64,000 nt of DNA from assembly GCA_947561715.1 (NCBI GenBank), contig OX387200.1, positions 8,124,501 through 8,188,500 on the forward strand, written 5' to 3'. The notes below the pieces were generated by a model. The model was given only the letters and a program-made list of their open reading frames with translations, did not search any database and had not been told where the DNA came from. Every line of letters begins with the position of its first letter. Within the stretch, counting starts at the first letter, position 1. This DNA is from Ascidia mentula (taxonomy: Eukaryota > Chordata > Ascidiacea > Phlebobranchia > Ascidiidae). Positions 61,501-64,000 of this stretch are shown in pieces. A program made the translations under genes and the position numbers.

Positions 61501-64000
61501 TCATTTGGGACAGTTCGTTTTGCTTACTCTTGCTTCGTCGTTGTTTACGTTGAACTGCTCCAATATTCCGTTAAGGATGTAAATTAGAGTCTGCAAACCT
61601 CTTTGTCCCATGCTGAACGAGGTGTCGAGCACAAAAATGATGTCCACTTTGCAACCGGCAGCTGCAAAGGAGTAGACAACTTTTTAGACCGAGGTAGCAA
61701 CAGTAATGGTGGATTTTGAAAGTACAAGTGCATATAATTTACTTACCAAAAACGTAGTTTTAAATATACCAACAGAATGAAAGTTTTGCGCATTTTTAAC
61801 TTTGCGGCCAAGCAAAATATAACAGTTATTACCGACATATGTTGTAGCAGTTGCTATCTCGGTTGTGCCTGTTGTTGCCGTCCCCGTGGTTGCTGTGATA
61901 GTCGTGGGAGCTGGACATACAAACAGCCAATTATTTTGTAACATAACTCTGCATCGGGAAAATATATATGACAAACGACCAATATGTAATTAATGGAAAT
62001 TTTGTTGTTGAAGACAACATAGTGATTGACTCACCTGTTGTCGTCGCCCCGCTTGTGGTGGTGATGATAGCTGATAAAAAAACGTAATGCTTTTGTGAAA
62101 TATTGAGTAACTTTTCAATTTTATTCAGTTCGGTTTACATCCTGATACGTATGATATTTTTAACAGTGTTCGATCGTTTATTTATTTAGCATTTCTGTCA
62201 TAAACAAAACAACACAGTTTGGAAATTATCTTTTAAAAAAGTTTTTTTTAGGGATATTTAACCAACGAACATAAACGCCAAGTTATCGCTATCGGTTTAA
62301 AAAGTCACCTGCGCAAATGGAATCTTTTATCTGGGGCAAACGCGCTTCAATTTCCCGCAATCCTCCGGCAGCCACGAACAAGTCGCTAGCGGGAACACTG
62401 CCGCCCAGATTGGATACAAACTCGGCCATTGGCTGAGTTAAGGGTAGTCCGAGGCCCGGAGCGACTCCCAACACAATCACTTTGGCTCCGATGTCCTGGG
62501 CGCGGATAATGTTGACGGGAAGAGGTGTACTCGTGGATGCTGCGCTCTTCTTGGTCGCGAGGATCACATAGACCTGCGTAACATTGGTACGCGGCTTTCC
62601 TGTAGAAACAGAATTATAGTCGTTGCTTGTTCTTGAGGTCATGCTTTGTTGTCAGGTGCAGGTTTTTTTTAATACTAGGTTTAGATTAAAAGTTAAAGAC
62701 AATATTTAAAACTACAACGTGGAAACGTTTTTTTTGTGCAGTGTTAACTAATTTTTATGAGATCAAAAACAATGGAAAAAGATTTAAACTTACGACTGGA
62801 TAAACGGTTCAAAAACTGGGAGAAAGCGTTAGCTGGGTTCGGATTTTGGGAGTTGGAAACTTTTATGGCGTCGATGGCGGCTTTCGTTTGCTGAAGGTTT
62901 CGCGGTCCAAGTTCAAACGTTCCGTCATCAAGAAGATTGGAATCAAATCCGATTACTGAAAGCTGGATAACAGATATTAAAGCTACTGAAAAAGAAGCTA
63001 TAAAAATCAGCACATGCAACGCGATCATTTCGGTGACTTCTCAATCAACTTACCTCAACGTTATTGCCGGATAACACAAAACTTTCGGCTAATTTCTTCA
63101 GAACGCGTTTCAAGTCGTTGTCGTTGTTTCCCTTTGTCAGCCAATCAGAAGTGTCCACCAAAAACGTGATGTCCAGAGGTCCGTAGTCGCAAACTGCCAA
63201 AGCTTGCTGGTTAATTTCAATGCTGTGATTTTAAAACGCTTTCGAAGAGACCTTACAGTTTTCGTTTACTCAACGTCTCTAATGGTTTCTATTTAAATCA
63301 ATGTCGACCTCTAAATTCTCGTTAGTTGTGGATTGTTTAGTCTACTCGGCATGTATTTTCTCGCAGAAATATTGCAGCAAAATCTTACCTGGTCTCGTTC
63401 CCGTTGTAACCTGGACGGTCGGCGTCGTTGTTGGCACTGCAAGAAGCTTGCAATAAGTTTCTACCAACAAACAAAAACATCACAGTACCTGGGTAAGAGG
63501 TGACCTCAGTCGTGGTCACTGCAGTGGTCACGATGTAACAGAACATATCTGCGAGCTCGGACGCCATCACAACCGGATCGTCGACGTTCTTGAGGCGCAA
63601 CGTCATTCCTTCCAAAACCCGCATATACTCATCCACTCTTACTTGGTCGTAGCCAGAAAACGTGTTTTTAAAGTAGCCGACCATGAAGCCATAGCCCTGC
63701 CCTTGTAGGCGCTTGATCTCACCAAGCACACCGCCTTCTTTCGAGCTTCCCAAGGCTCGATCTGAGTCAGGGAGTCGGGTGAGGATGAGAAGGAACATTT
63801 TGGTGTAATGTGTGGGACGAAGGTTGCGATTGAAAACAATCTCAGAAGCGTACTGAATTGCTTTAAGCAAGTCGAAGTATGTTTTGTTTCCGGCCTGTGT
63901 AATGACGGGTCCAGCAGCAGTTGTGTTGAAACGATTTAATAGGAGAGTCTTGTTGCTTCCGGTCCCAGTGAAATAAACAGGCTTCTTAATACTTTCACCC
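28117..64000 (-). CDS. Giant multi-VWA, mucin-like, VWD/CTCK protein (5' end beyond window)
   Basis: Seventy-nine exons on the minus strand join with unbroken phase into 5,840 codons plus TAA (28117-28119). The 5' part lies beyond 64000. Order N to C: at least 18 VWA domains with Thr/Pro linkers, a roughly 500-residue Thr array (56833-58335), a shorter array of the same unit (within 41994-42466), a CysD/WxxW domain, VWD, C8, TIL, several VWC-type modules, a cystine knot and a short tail. VWA domains usually bind matrix proteins. VWD, C8, TIL, VWC, CysD and CTCK are the parts of gel-forming mucins and VWF, where CTCK drives dimerisation and VWD multimerisation. A secreted matrix or mucus polymer is therefore likely (inference). 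Exon lists are in the module entries. No known family member with this full order comes to mind. Confidence 0.85.
28789..30278 (-). other. Last Cys-rich exons and C-terminal cystine knot (CTCK)
   Basis: Exons 30150-30278 and 30045-30084 (ends GCCAEC across the junction), then 29300-29529 and 28789-28902. The knot shows LGCVTDQPLVLNTCEGNCGS, HCSCCQANGY, VPATCSNGNS and, in the next exon, VNITSCTCSDHGAC. This matches CxGxC...CxCC...C...CxC of mucin, VWF and Norrin-type knots, which dimerise the chain. Confidence 0.85.
30467..31965 (-). other. VWC-type modules, second group
   Basis: Exons 31781-31965, 31462-31557, 31179-31359, 30899-30936, 30686-30814 and 30467-30577. Repeated pattern: W-x(n)-C-x-E-C-T-C, G-Y-x-R, then VAGVCCPDC or IAGKCCGVC. 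At least three modules. The exon 31179-31359 starts with GTAAGC, itself a donor-like string directly behind the acceptor. Confidence 0.8.
32193..33162 (-). other. VWC-type modules, first group
   Basis: Exons 32979-33162, 32452-32702 and 32193-32247. Motifs CQVCTCAPDTLQVTC, DACCPNYTCGCDHTNC, TPCCDEYACICPPC and ICNCTVKTC give the CxxCxC...CCxxC spacing of VWC modules, here drawn out and tandem. Confidence 0.8.
33454..33677 (-). other. TIL-type domain
   Basis: A single exon encoding TCPPGFTYDSCRKR, then GCFLSCPPNHVVVDGTCKHV and TCYKC. This is the trypsin-inhibitor-like cysteine pattern that completes a VWD-C8-TIL unit. Confidence 0.8.
34031..34454 (-). other. C8 domain
   Basis: Exons 34334-34454 and 34031-34162. 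The cysteine pattern ANCQKQ, NTCVKD, QQCNI, QACTMDTCTKNYSACDA, EACRHSGVCVNWRS, TKC is that of the C8 domain that follows VWD in VWF and mucins. Confidence 0.85.
34543..35759 (-). other. VWD domain
   Basis: Exons 35512-35759, 34848-35052 and 34543-34640. It opens with CYCNIAADPAYHTFDG, the counterpart of GDPHYxTFDG, and later has EGMCGNCDKQRTND, the counterpart of GLCGNFDG...ND. The intron between the last two exons (34641-34847) contains the decayed hammerhead copy, antisense to the gene. Confidence 0.85.
34712..34757 (+). ncRNA. Decayed hammerhead ribozyme copy
   Basis: The segment lines up with the intact copy at 7953-8005: CTGAT, stem II GACC/GGTC, ACAG-TGGCCAT-CTGTC and TGCAGCT are kept. 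The core has changed (CTGATAG in place of CTGATGA, AAA in place of GAA) and the 5' half of stem I is gone. It should not cleave. It lies in an intron of the giant gene, on the opposite strand. Confidence 0.7.
35944..36843 (-). other. Thr linkers and Cys-rich segment before VWD
   Basis: Exons 36751-36843 and 36517-36578 encode Thr-rich spacers and a short C-P-Y-F motif. Exon 35944-36139 encodes a cysteine-rich module (CKYIICTASG, LMCDQG, NCQNGMTP, CNCQWECQC) like the VWC/TIL-type modules that precede VWD domains in mucins. Confidence 0.7.
37018..38080 (-). other. VWA-18
   Basis: Exons 37905-38080, 37528-37701 and 37018-37261 (phases 1-0-0-1). Start MDLVVLVDASVPPTDG, middle KRSDIATALDIVNHQ, last GFRFVAFGTKD and end NQAICQL. 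It is the last VWA, set between CysD and the VWF-like C-terminal half. Confidence 0.85.
38376..39099 (-). other. Mucin CysD/WxxW-type domain
   Basis: Exons 39025-39099 (Thr-rich linker, then CECYWTG), 38762-38886 and 38376-38541. The order C-x-C-x-W-T, then NLGDFERW, ICRPRYTGHGIKCE, LKCDL and WCYNYSASIKCC follows the CysD (Mucin2_WxxW) domain of gel-forming mucins: WT, GDFE, C-P-x-IxC, VxCD and CxDYxVxxxC. The second W of the WxxW C-mannosylation motif is not seen. Such domains mediate non-covalent mucin contacts. Confidence 0.75.
39300..40806 (-). other. VWA-17
   Basis: Exons 40661-40806, 40138-40365 and 39300-39522 (phases 1-0-0-1). Start LVVVVDSTSLGVF, middle VAFVAYGPTVQ and TNTGQALTAVL, end VFNALCVPP. 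Metal site incomplete. Confidence 0.85.
41004..42466 (-). other. Short Thr array and VWA-16
   Basis: Exon 41994-42466 begins with eight copies of the same TGTTKETTAF unit as the large array (42209-42450), then a linker and the VWA start LVLAVDVSDANTT. Exons 41539-41772 and 41004-41277 complete the domain (phases 1-0-0-1). The last donor is gtgggt, chosen because only that cut keeps the frame into the next exon. Confidence 0.8.
42772..44304 (-). other. VWA-15
   Basis: Exon 44034-44304 finishes VWA-14, encodes a Thr/Pro linker and opens VWA-15 with MDIVFLVDRHMLM. Exons 43468-43682 and 42772-43049 complete it (phases 2-0-2-1), with KVVVLLLDHLPHD as strand four and HVQHEICEP at the end. The acceptor at 44304 follows a run of T; a second AG six bases on gives the same frame. 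Confidence 0.8.
43781..43936. repeat. Local duplication in an intron
   Basis: ATATTTTCAGAC (43781 and 43858) and a following block of about 40 bp, GATTTCGTTAAACCCTTGTT onward (43793 and 43898), occur twice with one or two changes. It lies in the intron between exons 44034-44304 and 43468-43682 of the giant gene. No function is apparent. Confidence 0.6.
44600..47181 (-). other. 2.58-kb exon: end of VWA-10 and VWA-11 to VWA-14
   Basis: One uninterrupted exon of 2,582 bp encodes the end of VWA-10 and four further VWA domains, whereas all others use three exons. Domain starts: ADVVFLLDRLWLV (VWA-11), ADVVFIVDEALLSN (12), TDSVFLYDSMLLEP (13) and VDVVFLLDDALTAS (14). Each lacks DxSxS. Pro/Thr linkers such as PVPPTPPTPPTQP separate them. 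The donor (ACAG|gttggt) is usable but not strong. Reading through it adds about 17 residues before a stop. Confidence 0.9.
47181..48365 (-). other. Linkers and VWA-10, first two exons
   Basis: Linker exon 48276-48365. Exon 47782-47975 starts with a Thr linker and then NVVFVLDAALADN (degenerate metal site). Exon 47376-47588 follows, ending in GNKTIV. The domain is completed by the head of the next exon (LLLARKPSPVNR, from 47181 downward) and ends in VFESIC. Phases 1-0-0. Confidence 0.85.
48432..49960 (-). other. Linker and VWA-9 with Asn-Gly insertion and a GC-AG intron
   Basis: Linker exon 49895-49960, then exons 49654-49805, 49095-49272 and 48432-48917. Start LIILLDGSSEIK. The first exon ends at a GC donor (CTG|gcaagt), which keeps the phase-0 junction seen in all paralogues. 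The last exon is longer than its relatives because of a low-complexity insert of VNG units (about 48610-48719). The domain ends in LSKDLCD. Confidence 0.8.
50116..51716 (-). other. Two linkers and VWA-8 (type A)
   Basis: Linker exons 51657-51716 and 51524-51565, then exons 51080-51237, 50811-50988 and 50116-50406. Start ILVVLDGARKTPPG, middle IGVTTYADVLHG and NGFPLNAS, last GGRPGVRKVAIVEV, end IRNLIC. Confidence 0.85.
51879..53348 (-). other. Linker and VWA-7 (type A)
   Basis: Thr-rich linker exon 53238-53348, then exons 52695-52837, 52377-52554 and 51879-52166. Start LVFILDGSNNQPG, middle VGVTFYDNVVHDSWPNGFPL, last DRRKVAVVVVTTQD, end LRDLIC. Phases 1-0-1-1 as in its neighbours. Confidence 0.85.
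53612..55048 (-). other. Linker and VWA-6 (type A)
   Basis: Thr-rich linker exon 54908-55048, then exons 54440-54582, 54135-54315 and 53612-53890. Start IIFLLDGSKVIG keeps D-x-S but not the final S. The middle exon has VGVYLYDNALYG and GFPLGAYN. The last has GGRPGAKKVAVIEL and an Ala-rich helix, ending in IRDLVC. Confidence 0.85.
55241..56708 (-). other. Linker and VWA-5 (type A)
   Basis: A linker exon 56661-56708 rich in Thr and Pro is followed by exons 56402-56547, 55938-56100 and 55241-55543 (phases 1-0-1-1). Start VIFLVDGIAGL, middle VGVYMYGDTLQGFPL, last SNGGRPGVRKIVVIDV, end LKDLIC. It is the closest paralogue of VWA-4 and shares exon lengths with it (146, 163 and 303). Confidence 0.85.
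56833..58335 (-). repeat. Thr-rich mucin-like tandem array (about 47 x 30 bp), single exon
   Basis: A 1,503-bp exon, phase 1 to 1, encodes about 500 residues built from a 10-residue unit in three main flavours: TGTTKETTAF, TGTTTETTAT and TGTTKETTPF. Thr makes up more than half of the residues and no Cys occurs, as in PTS domains that carry dense O-glycans. The array sits between VWA-4 and VWA-5. Higher-order duplications are visible: blocks repeat at an offset of 240 bp (57541 and 57781) and of 690 bp (57248 and 57938). A long plus-strand open frame across it is a by-product of the period. Confidence 0.9.
58764..59835 (-). other. VWA-4 (type A)
   Basis: Exons 59690-59835, 59466-59628 and 58764-59066 (phases 1-0-1-1). 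Metal-site region VIFLVDGIADM is degenerate. The middle exon has VGVYLYGDFLQGFPL and the last SNGGRTGVRKIVVMDV, features shared with VWA-5 and, more loosely, VWA-6 to VWA-8. It ends in LKDLVC. Confidence 0.85.
60392..61661 (-). other. VWA-3, the only one with an intact metal site
   Basis: Exons 61528-61661, 61002-61235 and 60392-60617 (phases 1-0-0-1). It has VDIIFVLDTSFSMG (full DxSxS), GTTHLYTAL (the MIDAS Thr loop) and VVVVVTDGRT (the MIDAS Asp). The domain closes with SESIC. This is a canonical ligand-binding VWA fold, unlike its neighbours. A Pro-rich linker exon follows at 60091-60138. Confidence 0.9.
61833..62070 (-). other. Two Thr-rich linker exons
   Basis: Exons 62035-62070 and 61833-61910, both phase 1 to 1, encode almost only Thr, Ala, Gly, Ile and Val (for example AIITTTSGATTTG). 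These are likely O-glycosylated spacers. Being symmetric, they can be added or lost without breaking the frame. Confidence 0.75.
62309..63193 (-). other. VWA-2
   Basis: Exons 63054-63193, 62794-62962 and 62309-62599 (phases 1-0-1-1). The first strand reads LDITFLVDTSDW, so the DxSxS metal site is incomplete (fifth position W). The last exon carries VYVILATKKS and a closing helix ending in KDSICA. Confidence 0.8.
63389..64000 (-). other. VWA-1 (C-terminal part) and linker
   Basis: Exon 63489-64000 (open at the window edge) encodes the second half of a VWA domain: LLILTRLPDSD as the fourth strand, GYGFMVGYF as the fifth, and a final helix ending ELADMFC. It is followed by a Thr-rich exon (63389-63436, phase 1 to 1). 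The metal-site start of this domain is outside the window. Confidence 0.8.

Noticed and set aside
1-64000. tRNA genes
   Set aside because: I looked for B-box strings (GGTTCGANNCC) on both strands. The few partial matches, such as at 2786 and 27981, have no A box or cloverleaf around them.

Overview
The window is 64 kb of compact animal DNA: intron-rich, AT-leaning, with short introns, GT-AG splice sites and typical metazoan domain families. The ARHGEF28/AKAP13-type RhoGEF and the mucin/VWF-type domains fit an invertebrate deuterostome. A tunicate is my best guess, but nothing in the sequence proves it. I built exon models by hand from splice signals and required reading phase to be kept across every junction. 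No search could be run.

Left part (1-11.7 kb): I recognise no gene. It holds one striking RNA motif, a complete type I hammerhead ribozyme (7953-8005, + strand), and a cluster of short cysteine-bearing open frames on the minus strand (8.4-10.5 kb) that I cannot assign.

Middle (11.7-27.4 kb, minus strand): the N-terminal 659 codons of a RhoGEF of the ARHGEF28 (p190RhoGEF)/AKAP13 family in 17 coding exons, with a probable 5' UTR exon near 27.2 kb. The N-terminal TIG-like and ankyrin-like regions, a serine-rich regulatory region and the basic segment just before the expected C1 zinc finger are present. The C1, DH and PH domains are not visible and presumably lie beyond position 1. Its introns carry a Penelope-like retroelement tail with an 11-bp target duplication (14970-15488) and a 230-bp TA-flanked MITE (13146-13375).

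Right part (28.1-64.0 kb, minus strand): one giant secreted-type protein gene, open at its 5' side. Seventy-nine exons join with conserved phase into 5,840 codons ending at a TAA. From N to C it has at least 18 von Willebrand A (VWA) domains joined by Thr/Pro linkers, two Thr-rich mucin-like arrays built on the same 10-residue unit (about 47 and 8 units), a mucin CysD/WxxW domain, a VWD-C8-TIL block, VWC-type cysteine-rich modules, a C-terminal cystine knot and an unusual cysteine-free tail. Only one of the 17 VWA domains whose start is visible keeps a full DxSxS metal site. The layout suggests a large, O-glycosylated, disulphide-linked matrix or mucus protein. A decayed second hammerhead copy lies antisense in one of its introns.

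The two protein genes run head to tail: the giant gene ends (stop 28117, likely poly(A) signal 27779-27784) about 350 bp upstream of the probable first exon of the RhoGEF.
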